A stretch of 64,000 bases of DNA, taken from assembly GCF_007971525.1 (NCBI RefSeq), contig NZ_CP042437.1, forward strand, positions 4,588,001 through 4,652,000, in the 5' to 3' direction. This document shows, piece by piece, positions 17,476-26,822 of this stretch (the stretch's first letter is position 1; each line of letters starts with the position of its first letter). The position numbers and the translations under genes are program-made. The stretch is from Mucilaginibacter ginsenosidivorax. GTDB lineage: Bacteria > Bacteroidota > Bacteroidia > Sphingobacteriales > Sphingobacteriaceae. The notes under the pieces are model-generated. The model was not told where the DNA came from. It did no database searches and saw nothing but the letters and a program-made list of their open reading frames with translations.

Positions 17476-18027
17476 CTAACCTATAAGCTCGGGCGGCCGG
17501 GCATTAACCGAAATTAATGGCGGATTTATCTTGATGAAAATAACTCCGCGGGGCTTTTTAACCGCCGATACGCCAGGCGTAAACCTATAGGCTATTAACG
17601 GGTGATTATATTTATTATCTACCCCGGTTCTTTTGCCCGACGATTCGTGCGCCTTTTTGCTCACCGGGATATCGCTCAGTTGCCGGGCATAAATTACATT
17701 CTGGCTTAGCAGTTTGGTGGTTTGGTAATTGGGTATACATTGCACAAATACGGTATCGCGCGTTACCTTAAGCTTCACATAGTTATAGGCAACACCCTCC
17801 AGCTGAATTTGCCCCGATACCCTGATGTATGATTTCCAATTGCTGATACCCGGCAGGTGCTGCGGAATTTTTATTTCGATGAGGTTTGCCGTATCATATC
17901 TGCCTTTACTTATCTGTTCGCTGGCAAACTTATCCGAGCGGTAAACCAGGTATTGGCTCAGCAGCATGTATCCCCCTAAATTAAAAAGGTGGGCAATGAG
18001 TAATACGAAGGCAAATGTTCTTTTCAA
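17476..18027 (-). CDS. Hypothetical membrane-anchored protein, partner of the TonB receptor gene
   Basis: Not recognised. This 183-aa protein has one N-terminal hydrophobic segment (FAFVLLIAHLFNLGGYMLL), an unclear signal or anchor, and then an extracytoplasmic beta-rich region. The C-terminus is Pro-rich (INPPLISVNARPPELIG). It lies directly upstream of and co-directional with the FecA-like receptor, 104 bp away, so co-transcription is likely. That placement hints at a role in the same uptake process, but nothing in the sequence proves it. Confidence 0.65.
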   Translation of the reverse strand: MKRTFAFVLLIAHLFNLGGYMLLSQYLVYRSDKFASEQISKGRYDTANLIEIKIPQHLPGISNWKSYIRVSGQIQLEGVAYNYVKLKVTRDTVFVQCIPNYQTTKLLSQNVIYARQLSDIPVSKKAHESSGKRTGVDNKYNHPLIAYRFTPGVSAVKKPRGVIFIKINPPLISVNARPPELIG

Positions 18028-18195
18028 GAATGATTCTAAATAAGGACAATGCTAAGCATAATTTTTGTGGATTTATAGGTTTATTTGAAAATATTCATGC
18101 TGCTGTGCACCTGGTGTACGCAAAGTTGCACGCAAGCGGCATGCCGGGCGGCTTATTGAGCAGGAAATCCCGATTGTTTGAAAATGATAGCGCCT

Positions 18196-18227
18196 ATTGT
18201 TTCTTAAAACCTAATTATATACTTTTG
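18196..18227 (+). promoter_or_regulatory. Promoter of the GH13 amylase gene
   Basis: ATTG (18196-18199) and TACTTTTG (18220-18227, an exact TAnnTTTG) are separated by 20 bp, the Bacteroidota spacing. The leader would be about 120 nt. The rest of the 18028-18353 divergent spacer shows no other clear element. Confidence 0.6.
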
Positions 18228-18353
18228 TAAACGCTTGGTTTTCATAGCATAACCCCAGTTGCTATTTTTGAGAAATTTATTTTGGGTGTTGTTATACTTA
18301 AAATAGAAAATTCAGGTTACTTTTATACGGCCAATTTTATAAACACAAAATAT

Positions 18354-20291
18354 ATGATAATCAAAAATGTTTACTTTTTGCTGGTCGCCTTTTTGGTGAT
18401 TGGATCTACTTCATGCAAGAAGCCTTCTTCCGGAGATAATTCCGGGAACGTTCCCGGAGATACTACAACGGTAGTGGCGGGGGGTAAAGCGTTGCCTTCG
18501 GGCGCTGTTGATGGAGTTACTTACATTAACTCGGGCAAATCGGTTATTTTAAATTTGTACGCGCCTTCAAAAACATCGGTAAGCGTTATTGGCGATTTTA
18601 ACAACTGGACGGCCGATGCCAAATATGCCATGAACCATACACCCGATGGCAAAAACTGGTGGATACAGATTGATAACCTTGACGCCAATACCGAGTACGC
18701 CTACCAGTACCTGATTGACGGTACACTTAAAGTAGCCGATCCGTACACCCAAAAAGTGTTGGACCCGGATAATGACAGCTATATAGATGCAACTACGTAT
18801 CCTGGTTTAAAAGCTTACCCAAGCGGCAAAACAACTGGAAATGTTAGCGTGCTGCAGGCCAACCAGCCTGCTTACAGCTGGAAGGTACCAACCTTTGTGC
18901 GCCCAGAGAAAAAGAACCTGGTGATATATGAATTACTGGTGCGCGATTTTGTTACCAATCACAATTATCAAACCTTAAAAGATTCATTAAACTACCTGGC
19001 CAAACTTGGTGTAAACGCCATTGAGCTGATGCCTATAAATGAATTTGAGGGCAACCTTTCATGGGGATATAACCCTTCGTTTTATTTTGCACCCGATAAA
19101 TATTATGGAACTAAGAATGCCTTAAAAGCATTTATCGACGAATGCCACTCCAGGGGGATTGCCGTTATCCAGGATATGGTGTTAAATCATTCATTCGGTC
19201 AGTCGCCAATGGTGCAAATGTATTTTAACACCGCAGCGGGTAAGCCGGCAACAAACAACCCCTGGTATAATGTAGATCCTACGCACCCGTACAATGTAGG
19301 CTACCAGTTTAACCACGAGAGTGCCGCTACCAAATACTTTGTAAAAAATGTGCTTAAATTCTGGATGCAGGAGTATAAGATAGATGGTTTCAGGTTTGAT
19401 CTTTCAAAGGGCTTCACGCAGGTAAATTATGGCACCAGCGATGCCGCGGTAGGTCCCTGGGGCCAATATGATGCCAGCCGGGTTGCCATCTGGAAAGATT
19501 ACAACAATTACATCAAAAGCATCGACAATAATAATTTTTATGTGATATTGGAGCATTTTGCAGCAAACCAGGAAGAAAAAGAATTATCCGGAGAGGGCAT
19601 GATGCTTTGGAACAACCTGAATTATGCAGCCAACCAGGCTACCATGGGCTATATTACCGGCTGGGATTTTAAAGGGATCTTTTACGATCAGCACACTTTT
19701 ACCCTGCCATACCAACTGGTGGGCTATTTTGAAAGCCATGACGAAGAGCGCCTGATGTTTAAAAATGAAAGCTATGGAAACGCCTCGGGTAGTTATAATG
19801 TTAAGGATATTGCAACAGGCTTAAAACGCGAAGAAATGGCGGCGGCATTCCTGTTTTCGGTACCGGGCCCTAAAATGTTATGGCAGTTTGGCGAGTTGGG
19901 TTACGATAAATCTATCGACCTGAACGGCCGCACAGGTAATAAACCTATTTTGTGGAACTACTTTGCCGATGCCCAGCGCGTGCAGCTATATAAAGTGTAT
20001 TCGGCAATGATTAACCTGCATAAAAAGAACGCGGTATTTGCATCAACAAATTATGTGTACGATTTATCAGGTTATATTAAAAGTATCCAGTTAAAAGATG
20101 CCAGCGCCAATGTGGAAGTATTAGGAAACTTTGATGTGGTAACGCAAACTGCCAATATTACCTTCCCGTCAACCGGTACCTATACCGATGCATTAACGGG
20201 GGCAACGCTAAATGTTACCTCGGCAACCATGCCGGTAACCCTTGCGCCAGGCGAGTATCATGTGTACAGCAGTGCCGCTTTAACACACTAA
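18354..20291 (+). CDS. GH13 alpha-amylase family lipoprotein with CBM48 domain
   Basis: A 645-aa glycoside hydrolase acting on alpha-glucans. The start at 18354 gives a lipoprotein signal with lipobox STSC (C21), so the enzyme is anchored to a membrane; an upstream in-frame start at 18282 would put the signal inside and is rejected. A CBM48/early-set domain spans about 65-150 (VSVIGDFNNW). GH13 conserved regions are clear: DMVLNH (D274-H279), GFRFDLSK with nucleophile D349, ILEHFA with acid E400, and FESHDEER with H462-D463. A C-terminal beta domain ends the protein. It stands alone, without Sus neighbours, and has its own promoter and terminator. Confidence 0.93.
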   Translation: MIIKNVYFLLVAFLVIGSTSCKKPSSGDNSGNVPGDTTTVVAGGKALPSGAVDGVTYINSGKSVILNLYAPSKTSVSVIGDFNNWTADAKYAMNHTPDGKNWWIQIDNLDANTEYAYQYLIDGTLKVADPYTQKVLDPDNDSYIDATTYPGLKAYPSGKTTGNVSVLQANQPAYSWKVPTFVRPEKKNLVIYELLVRDFVTNHNYQTLKDSLNYLAKLGVNAIELMPINEFEGNLSWGYNPSFYFAPDKYYGTKNALKAFIDECHSRGIAVIQDMVLNHSFGQSPMVQMYFNTAAGKPATNNPWYNVDPTHPYNVGYQFNHESAATKYFVKNVLKFWMQEYKIDGFRFDLSKGFTQVNYGTSDAAVGPWGQYDASRVAIWKDYNNYIKSIDNNNFYVILEHFAANQEEKELSGEGMMLWNNLNYAANQATMGYITGWDFKGIFYDQHTFTLPYQLVGYFESHDEERLMFKNESYGNASGSYNVKDIATGLKREEMAAAFLFSVPGPKMLWQFGELGYDKSIDLNGRTGNKPILWNYFADAQRVQLYKVYSAMINLHKKNAVFASTNYVYDLSGYIKSIQLKDASANVEVLGNFDVVTQTANITFPSTGTYTDALTGATLNVTSATMPVTLAPGEYHVYSSAALTH

Positions 20292-20311
20292 TAGCACGCT
20301 AACGTGCTAAT

Positions 20312-20346
20312 AATAAAGGCCCCGCGGTAACACCGGGGCCTTTATT
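20312..20346 (+). terminator. Terminator after the amylase gene
   Basis: AATAAAGGCCCCG (20312-20324) pairs with CGGGGCCTTTATT (20334-20346), a 13-bp near-symmetric stem. A second small palindrome (TAGCACG/CGTGCTA, 20292-20309) directly follows the stop codon. Confidence 0.85.
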
Positions 20347-20443
20347 GTTTAAAGTTTTTTTACATGGTAAAACTTTAATTGCCTTATTTATAACAGATTG
20401 TTAATTATTTAACTGTACATTCGCCTAATTAAATAAAAATATA

Positions 20444-20632
20444 ATGCAAGGAACAGTAAAATTTTTCAATGAAAGCAAAGGATTCGGATTTATCGTACCA
20501 ACAAATGGTGGTGCCGAAGTTTTTGTACATGCCTCAGGCCTTATCGACACTATCCGTGAAAACGATAGCGTTACCTACGATGTAGAACAAGGTAAAAAAG
20601 GCTTAAATGCGGTAAATGTAAAAGTAGGTTAA
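20444..20632 (+). CDS. Cold-shock family nucleic-acid-binding protein
   Basis: A 62-aa single cold-shock domain, an OB-fold protein that binds single-stranded RNA or DNA and melts structure. RNP1 is KGFGFIVP (12-19) and RNP2 is VFVHASG (26-32). The N-terminus MQGTVKFFNESKGFGF is canonical. The 5' leader contains TACATTCG (20416-20423), one mismatch from the -7 consensus, so the gene probably has its own promoter. A terminator follows. Confidence 0.95.
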   Translation: MQGTVKFFNESKGFGFIVPTNGGAEVFVHASGLIDTIRENDSVTYDVEQGKKGLNAVNVKVG

Positions 20633-20660
20633 TAAATAAACTATTATTATAATCGTACAA

Positions 20661-20692
20661 GCATCTGTTCTTAAAGGGCAGATGCTTTTTTT
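20661..20692 (+). terminator. Terminator after the cold-shock gene
   Basis: GCATCTG (20661-20667) pairs with CAGATGC (20679-20685), followed by seven T residues. Confidence 0.85.
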
Positions 20693-20709
20693 GTGGGGTA
20701 AAAAAGTCT

Positions 20710-20906
20710 TGTCATTGCGAGTAATTTTCATTTGCGCGCAAATGATCGCATTGTAAATGACACCTTTTTTTCAATTGATAATCAGTTGGTTACAAATGTG
20801 TCAATGGCAGCATAGCGCGGCAATCTCATCGCCATTGCCTGGTGAATCTGCATATCGGAACTGCATTGGCGACGAGATTGCTACGTCGTTCCTCCTCGTA
20901 ATGACA
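20710..20906. repeat. Palindromic intergenic repeat with CATTGCGAG-type ends
   Basis: The ends TGTCATTGCGAG (20710-20721) and CTCGTAATGACA (20895-20906) are inverted with one mismatch. An inner inverted pair GGCAATCTC / GAGATTGC lies at about 20820 and 20873. From general knowledge, sequences of the CATTGCGAG / GCAATCTC type are widely dispersed in Bacteroidota genomes. No open reading frame is inside. The size (about 197 bp) and inverted ends would fit a MITE-like element, but no target-site duplication could be confirmed. Confidence 0.65.
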
Positions 20907-20922
20907 TAGGGTAACCATAAAA

Positions 20923-20952
20923 AAACGCGAACAATTTTCATCATCCGCGTTT
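20923..20952 (-). terminator. Probable terminator of the sigma factor gene
   Basis: AAACGCG (20923-20929) pairs with CGCGTTT (20946-20952), 24 bp past the stop of the minus-strand gene. Read on that strand it ends in a T run. Confidence 0.55.
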
Positions 20953-20975
20953 CTTATAATCTGTAAGATCGTTTC

Positions 20976-21836
20976 TTAGTTCAAATACGATTGTAAAAGA
21001 TTTGATTTTGAGTTGTGGCGTAAACGCATCAACGCTTTATCTTTTAACTGGCGTACACGCTCGCGGGTAAGGTTAAATTTCTCGCCAATTTCTTCTAATG
21101 AATGGGCAGCATAACCACCTAAACCAAAGAATAGGATAATAACCTCACGGTCGCGTTCGGCAAGGATACCTAATGACCGTTTGATCTCTTGTGATAATGA
21201 ATCCATCATCAGTTCGGTATCGGTTGCTGCATCGGTGCTTTGCAAAACATCAAGCAAGGTATTTTCTTCGCCCTGTATAAACGGAGCGTCCATAGATACC
21301 TGGCGACCTGCGTTGCTTAATGAATCGGCAATTTTATCAACAGATATTTCAAGATCCTCGGCCAGTTCTTCCGGTGTTGGTTGTCTTTCAAATTCCTGCT
21401 CTAATTTTGAAGCCGCTTTATGAATTTTGCTTAATGAACCAATTTGGTTCAAAGGTAAACGCACAATACGTGACTGCTCGGCAACGGCAGATAATATAGA
21501 CTGGCGAATCCACCATACTGCGTATGAAATGAATTTAAAGCCTTTTGTTTCGTCAAAACGTTTAGCCGCTTTAATTAAACCTAAGTTACCTTCGTTAATT
21601 AAATCGCCCAGGGTTAAACCCTGGTTTTGGTATTGCTTTGCCACAGATACCACAAAACGAAGGTTTGTTTTTGTCAAACGCTCTAATGCGGCCTGGTCGC
21701 CCTCACGGATCTTTTGCGCCAGGATCACTTCTTCCTGGGCAGATATTAAATCTACTTTACCTATTTCGTGAAGGTATTTTTCAAGTGATTGAGATTCACG
21801 ATTGGTAATGGATTGGGATATTTTGAGTTGTCTCAT
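20976..21836 (-). CDS. rpoD: Primary sigma-70 factor (RpoD/SigA type)
   Basis: A 286-aa sigma factor with regions 1.2 to 4 and no region 1.1, the usual form of the Bacteroidota primary sigma. Region 1.2 is DSLEKYLHEIG-like (SQSLEKYLHEIGKVDLIS). Region 2 has NLRFVVSVAKQYQNQGL, the core-binding GDLINEGNLGLIKAAKRFD, and the -10 reading helix KFISYAVWWIRQSI. Region 3 follows LPLNQIGSLSKI. Region 4 has the -35 reading HTH SLEEIGEKFNLTRERVRQLKDKALMRLR. The TAnnTTTG-type promoters seen in this window are those this class of sigma reads. It lies downstream of, and co-directional with, the AsmA-like gene but with a 342-bp spacer, so its own promoter is likely. Confidence 0.95.
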   Translation of the reverse strand: MRQLKISQSITNRESQSLEKYLHEIGKVDLISAQEEVILAQKIREGDQAALERLTKTNLRFVVSVAKQYQNQGLTLGDLINEGNLGLIKAAKRFDETKGFKFISYAVWWIRQSILSAVAEQSRIVRLPLNQIGSLSKIHKAASKLEQEFERQPTPEELAEDLEISVDKIADSLSNAGRQVSMDAPFIQGEENTLLDVLQSTDAATDTELMMDSLSQEIKRSLGILAERDREVIILFFGLGGYAAHSLEEIGEKFNLTRERVRQLKDKALMRLRHNSKSNLLQSYLN

Positions 21837-22178
21837 TTTATTGAATAGATTTATTTCAGCTAATTATATGTCCGATAAGAATTTACACGGTTGGTTTAAC
21901 CTGCTTTACAAAAAATATGATCATTTAACGGTGCTCCTAATTTTTTTCTGAACCCGGGATACTGATGATGCAGGGGTTGGCTTTTTGATACTATTGCAGT
22001 AGGATGCGCGGTGTTTACCGTATTGAAATATGTTGCAGTTACCGGTAAGTGTTTAATCAAACGTGATCTCTCTTAAATGGATGCACAAAGATACGCAATC
22101 AATTGCTATTATTGTGTCAAAAATACATCTATTTTATTTGTTATAAATGAGGCACATATCGTACCGTTTTTATAATTG
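21837..22178. other. Spacer upstream of the sigma factor gene, no gene seen
   Basis: This 342-bp AT-rich stretch lies between two co-directional minus-strand genes. No exact TAnnTTTG element, terminator hairpin, RNA gene or convincing short ORF was found. It presumably holds the sigma gene promoter and leader. Confidence 0.5.
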
Positions 22179-24659
22179 TTACGTGCCCGTTTTTTCGTCG
22201 GTATTTTCTGGTTTTTTATCATCTTTTTTGTCCTTGTCGTGGTTTTTGTTCCACTTGATTTTTATTTTGCCATCATCACCATCGGCGGCCAAAATGTGCA
22301 ATACAATTCCCTTCATACGCTTTTTATTACGTTCGGTTGCGTCAATTATTGCGGTATCCCCTTTTGGATTACGCAAAGGTATGTCCAAAGCTATATTTGT
22401 GCCTTTTGATAAGGAGTAAACACCGGCTACATTCATGTTAATGGCGCTTGAATTAATTTGCATCGGGCTGATGTTTATTTTATCGCCATCAATATCAAAC
22501 TTCATATTAAGCGTTTGAAAGCGGATGTTCTTTAAATCCCTGAACGGAAAAGCGAATTTTCCTACGCTTGTAATGGGTTTAAAGTTTAGCAATGCCCCCT
22601 CTTTTAAATCAACAGTTGTTAAGCCCTTTAGGCTGCCTGGTACAATATTGCCGGCACCGTTAATTTTGCCCGTAAGGTGCGCCTGGGCCGATAAAAAGCC
22701 ACTTAGGTTTTGCGATGTAAAACTATTCATCCCAAAATTATTAAACGCAGCAAAAAAAGCGCTGGTATTCACGTTATCAACTTTAGTATTTACGGTAAAG
22801 TCATTCAGCTTTCCGCTTTGTACAAAGTTGCCGTTTAGCTTTAATGAGCCGCCTGCATGTTTAACGCTTACATTGTTAACCCTGATGCTGTTATCGGCCA
22901 TTAAAAAGTCGGCAGTGGCATCTGTAGCTAAAAAGTTTTTGTAGTAAACCTTATCTACCTTTAAATGAATTTCGGCTTTGCCCTTCTGAAAAGCCGTACT
23001 TAAAGCGTCATTAATGTTGTTTTTTTTGCCTTTGGTTTTCACCTCTTCAACGGGCCGGGTACTGTTTAAAAAGCCCAGGAACTCGGCCAAATGCAATTGC
23101 GGGCTATGTACCTGCCATTTTAATATTATTTTTTCGGGCGCGGTATAGTAAAGGTTTAAAAAGTTATTTACACGGCCATCCATGTAAACAATGCTGCGGC
23201 CCGATTGCATGCGGATGTTGTTGAGCAATAAATCGTTACCGGCAAATTTTATGGTGATGGCGCTGTTTTTAAAATTAAGGTTACGTGGCACGTAACTTAC
23301 ATCGGCATTTTTAATGTTGATAGTGCCGCCGAGCTGTGGCTTCGAGATCCTGTAATTTACCAGGTCGGCTTTGTAAGCAAGCTTCAGGTCGGCATAACCT
23401 TTGGTAAAACGCAGGTCGTCATCTCCAATGGCGCCGTTAAGTTTGGCAATATCAAAACGCGATTTAAATATTCCGGTTGCCACCGGGGTATTCAGGTTGT
23501 TGATGAAAGCGGTATCAATAGTAAACGGCACTTTTTTATAAGTACCATTAAAATGGTAAAGTTTGATAACCGAGTTTGCATCATTATAGCCTTTGCCATT
23601 TACATAGTTATTTGAAAATACACCGTTAAAGCTGCAATTTTCAATTTTTACACCGGGTGTTGTAACCACGTTATCCCTCACTTTGGCGGTAACAAATATC
23701 GATGGGTCGCCGCCACCGCCAAACGCGCCGGCAATATCGCAGGTTACGGCTATCGGCTCATCAATATTGAACATCCTGAGGCTTTTGGTAATGTTTGGGG
23801 ATAATAAGTTTGATGCATTCACCCACAAAATTTTATCATTCACAATGTTCAATACAAAGTTAACATTGGGTTTGCCCAGGTCAAACCTGCCGCCTATGGT
23901 AAACGCTTCGCCGCCAATATTCAAAACTTTAGGGGCTACAGTAATTAGTTTTGATGGCTCGTTATAAGTGATGTCAAAGTCGCCATCGAGTAATTTCTCT
24001 TTCATGAAGCTGCCCTGTCTGGTGTTAAAAGAAAAACTTTTAACCATCGTTTTTAGGCTAATATTGGCATGCCAGCCGGTTGACGGCCATTGCATACGCC
24101 CATCAACATCCTGTACTTCAAACTTAAACAGCTTATAAGCCTTGCGGTCATCAACAGTAAAGTTTACATTGCTTAGTCCAAAGCGTTTGATCTGGGTAGA
24201 TGGGCTGGTGTTTTTCTCAACCTTAACAGAATCTTTCGGCTTGCTTTTAAAAACGGCGGTGTTACTATAACCACTGCTATCGGTAAACAAGTCAATTGCG
24301 GCATCGCTGATATCTATTTTGTTAATCTCCACGCTACCGTGCAGCAGCGCGGCAGCGTTTACCGATACATCAAAGTTTTTGGCCTCCAGCAGGGTATGAT
24401 GATGAACCGGCCATTGCTTATCTTTTATAACCACATCCTTGAGGCTTACCGAAACACCGGGAAAGCCCTTGAAAAATGTAGGATCGAGTTTGGCTATGGT
24501 GATTGTGCCGTTTAGGTTTTTATTCAATTCGGTCGTCATCATTTTCAACACTTTCTCCTTATTGAAAATGATATACATAGAAATGCCCGCAAAGGCGATG
24601 ATTACAACACCTGCTAACGCCCCAATTACGCTCAATATTATTTTAATCCACTTAGGCAT
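22179..24659 (-). CDS. AsmA-like family protein
   Basis: An 826-aa protein with one N-terminal membrane segment (IILSVIGALAGVVIIAFAGISMYIIF) and a large extracytoplasmic beta-rich region. The N-terminal part has AsmA-like features (NGTITIAKLDPTFFKGFPGVSVSLKDVVI) and the C-terminal part has repeated short beta segments ending in a TTVDLKEGALLNFKPITSVGKF-type AsmA C-domain. The very end is a charged tail rich in Lys/Asp. AsmA-like proteins are thought to bridge the envelope and affect outer-membrane lipid or protein assembly. The role here is inferred from family only. Upstream lies an inverted heptamer array pair. Confidence 0.8.
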   Translation of the reverse strand: MPKWIKIILSVIGALAGVVIIAFAGISMYIIFNKEKVLKMMTTELNKNLNGTITIAKLDPTFFKGFPGVSVSLKDVVIKDKQWPVHHHTLLEAKNFDVSVNAAALLHGSVEINKIDISDAAIDLFTDSSGYSNTAVFKSKPKDSVKVEKNTSPSTQIKRFGLSNVNFTVDDRKAYKLFKFEVQDVDGRMQWPSTGWHANISLKTMVKSFSFNTRQGSFMKEKLLDGDFDITYNEPSKLITVAPKVLNIGGEAFTIGGRFDLGKPNVNFVLNIVNDKILWVNASNLLSPNITKSLRMFNIDEPIAVTCDIAGAFGGGGDPSIFVTAKVRDNVVTTPGVKIENCSFNGVFSNNYVNGKGYNDANSVIKLYHFNGTYKKVPFTIDTAFINNLNTPVATGIFKSRFDIAKLNGAIGDDDLRFTKGYADLKLAYKADLVNYRISKPQLGGTINIKNADVSYVPRNLNFKNSAITIKFAGNDLLLNNIRMQSGRSIVYMDGRVNNFLNLYYTAPEKIILKWQVHSPQLHLAEFLGFLNSTRPVEEVKTKGKKNNINDALSTAFQKGKAEIHLKVDKVYYKNFLATDATADFLMADNSIRVNNVSVKHAGGSLKLNGNFVQSGKLNDFTVNTKVDNVNTSAFFAAFNNFGMNSFTSQNLSGFLSAQAHLTGKINGAGNIVPGSLKGLTTVDLKEGALLNFKPITSVGKFAFPFRDLKNIRFQTLNMKFDIDGDKINISPMQINSSAINMNVAGVYSLSKGTNIALDIPLRNPKGDTAIIDATERNKKRMKGIVLHILAADGDDGKIKIKWNKNHDKDKKDDKKPENTDEKTGT

Positions 24660-24749
24660 TGCTAACTATTTTATCTAAAAGCGCTGATATTGACTAATTG
24701 TTTGATAGCTATAGATTTAAACACTAAAGTTGTTACAATTGGATGCTAT

Positions 24750-24875
24750 GGTCTGAGGCCCAATGTGTGAGGTCTGTGTTCTGAGGCCGGAAGCTTTCGA
24801 TGGTAAAAGTCCGGTTCTCACCACATGCCCAACACATCAGGCCTCACACTACACACCACAGACCACAGATCCCAC
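24750..24875. repeat. Inverted heptamer arrays between the AsmA-like and DoxX-like genes
   Basis: Forward units GGTCTGA, GGCCCAA, TGTGTGA, GGTCTGT, GTTCTGA, GGCCGGA (24750-24791) are mirrored by ACCACAT, GCCCAAC, ACATCAG, GCCTCAC, ACTACAC, ACCACAG, ACCACAG, ATCCCAC (24820-24875). A small hairpin (CCGGA/TCCGG) lies between the arms. The unit is more GC-rich than in the other arrays but the layout is the same. Confidence 0.75.
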
Positions 24876-24877
24876 AA

Positions 24878-26179
24878 TTACCTGTTGCGCTCGCTTAGCC
24901 AGTGAAACTGCCGTTCGGCTAGTTGGAAGTGGCGGTTTGTCCGTTTCAGTACTACATACAGGCTATCATTACGCAATTTGCCCCATAACTTTATGGTTGT
25001 GCTATCGGGCTGTTCATACCTGAATGTGGCCATCCACAAGCTGTCATCTGCCAGCTTTTTTATTTTGAAAACATGTTTTGTCTCATCGGTTGCGTAGGCA
25101 AAATATCCCCTTTTATAGCGCTGCCTAAAAGCGGTATCGGCGGTTTTGATACTGCCTGCGCCGTTTTCTAAAATCAAGTCGTGCCATCTTAAAGTATCTG
25201 GAACAGACAAGGGGATGTCTTTTTTATTTACCGAATAAGTGGCAACTTCATACACCCCATTTTTAAGATGCTGCTTAGCTGGCGCTGCATTTGTTTCCTG
25301 GTAGTATTGCCAGTTGTTTATAATTTGCATAAACACTGCCAGTATTATAAATGCGCATTTGACTACAATGCGGCCGATACGTATCCATTTTTGAGTATAT
25401 TTAAAATGATAAGTATCGGCAACAGGCGCCGGCTTGTTGAGTACAAAAAAGTAGTATAGCCGGCTGGCTTCGTTAGCCAGTAAAAACAAACTTACAAAAG
25501 TAAGCTCCATAGCAAATAGCTTAACGGGGATATCATAACTCAGGTTAAGCATCATTACATTGGCAAATACGCCTGCCGCCATAAATATGCCGAGGGTAGC
25601 CGTACGACGGTTAATCAGCAGCAGGCCTACCAATGTTTCCATAATGCCCGAAAATACCTGGTAGGTTTTGGAGTAACCAATAAACATCCACGATAAACGC
25701 ATCGGCAGCAAATCGCCTAACGGCGTAGCCAGTTGATGCAGATTAGGAAAAGGCATCTGCAGGGCAAATATTTTAAGTATGCCATAACTGAAGGCAAAAA
25801 AGGCGAGGTAATAACGGGCCGCCAGGCAAAGCCAGTAGTTAAGATGGGTGTAGCTGGCCCGCTTACGGTCAAATACCGACCATAGCAGGCAGCCAATGAA
25901 CGCTACGCATAACATTGCCCACAACTGCGCCCAGGCCCATGACGTATCGCCGCTGCCATTTGGCTGCACCAACACTTCGCGAACGTGAAAAAATAGCTTG
26001 TTGGAGGTTGTTACGGCCCAATCAACAAAGGAATAATAAAAAGACAATAACTTACCAACGCCGGGGATTTCGCCCAGCCAGGCCAGCGGGGCTATCTGCA
26101 GGGTAAGGTAAATGAAAAAAAAGCGGAAGGCTATCAGCCTCCATATTGGCCATGGTGCATTGGTTTTGGTAGGTGTCAT
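24878..26179 (-). CDS. DoxX-like multi-pass membrane protein
   Basis: A 433-aa protein with an N-terminal membrane region of roughly six to seven hydrophobic segments (to about residue 290) and a C-terminal soluble beta-rich domain (about 300-433). The membrane part has DoxX-like features (YYLAFFAFSYGILKIFALQMPFPN, then FSGIMETLVGLLLINRRTATLGIFMAAGVFANVMMLN). DoxX-type proteins are linked to electron transfer or redox functions in the membrane, but the role is not known for this form. The soluble tail has alternating Trp/Tyr-rich strands and could bind a ligand. It is a single gene between a repeat array and a divergent neighbour. Confidence 0.7.
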   Translation of the reverse strand: MTPTKTNAPWPIWRLIAFRFFFIYLTLQIAPLAWLGEIPGVGKLLSFYYSFVDWAVTTSNKLFFHVREVLVQPNGSGDTSWAWAQLWAMLCVAFIGCLLWSVFDRKRASYTHLNYWLCLAARYYLAFFAFSYGILKIFALQMPFPNLHQLATPLGDLLPMRLSWMFIGYSKTYQVFSGIMETLVGLLLINRRTATLGIFMAAGVFANVMMLNLSYDIPVKLFAMELTFVSLFLLANEASRLYYFFVLNKPAPVADTYHFKYTQKWIRIGRIVVKCAFIILAVFMQIINNWQYYQETNAAPAKQHLKNGVYEVATYSVNKKDIPLSVPDTLRWHDLILENGAGSIKTADTAFRQRYKRGYFAYATDETKHVFKIKKLADDSLWMATFRYEQPDSTTIKLWGKLRNDSLYVVLKRTNRHFQLAERQFHWLSERNR

Positions 26180-26343
26180 TTACAGGCAATAAGGTTGATG
26201 TTTTACTAAATCAAAAGCAAACACCAATATAAGTTATTTCATTGGTATTTGCATTTAATTGCAGGTAACATGCTGATTTTGAATTAATTTTAATAATCTG
26301 TATCGCTGCGGATATTGCAGCCGTATTAACAATAAAACTAATC

Positions 26344-26676
26344 ATGAAATTGCTTGCTATCATCTTTTGTTTAGGGTTGCTATTTGCATCCTGTAAAAAA
26401 AATAACGAAACCCCGTATCAGAGCAATGGGGTTTTAACAGGTTACGACCTTCGTATGTGCCCTTCGCCTTTATGTGGTGGCTTACTGATCACCATTAAAA
26501 ACGATACCGCAAAAAACACACCTCCCTATTATCATATCAACTCCTCGCTGGCGCAATTGGGAATTAATGAAAATACCCGGTTCCCGATAAATGTTAATTT
26601 AAATTACAAAAAGGATACCGGCATTTTTGCTACATACAATTATATCATAGTTACTAAAATTAAGGTGGTAAAATAA
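26344..26676 (+). CDS. Small hypothetical lipoprotein
   Basis: A 110-aa protein with a lipoprotein signal (MKLLAIIFCLGLLFASC, C17 as lipidated cysteine, followed by KKN). The mature part has two cysteines close together (MCPSPLCGG) and beta-like segments. No known family was recognised. It lies 147 bp upstream of the orphan DUF4255-type gene on the same strand; whether they are co-transcribed is unclear. Confidence 0.7.
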   Translation: MKLLAIIFCLGLLFASCKKNNETPYQSNGVLTGYDLRMCPSPLCGGLLITIKNDTAKNTPPYYHINSSLAQLGINENTRFPINVNLNYKKDTGIFATYNYIIVTKIKVVK

Positions 26677-26822
26677 TTTGGCAGGCTAAAAATTATCGCC
26701 TGCTACAGTAGGTATACGTAACAGAATCGCGTAATTATACGCGCCAATATTAGTAGGGGCACTCATAGTAAAAAAGTTGTTTATAGCCAATTTTACTGCA
26801 GCAAAGCATTAAAATTAAAGCT

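Noticed and set aside
18282..18353. Upstream start of the amylase gene
   Set aside because: It would bury the lipoprotein signal peptide inside the protein; ATG 18354 restores a normal lipobox.
22147..22419. Plus-strand open frames opposite the AsmA-like gene and other long antisense frames
   Set aside because: They lie opposite well-supported coding sequence and have no recognisable protein features.
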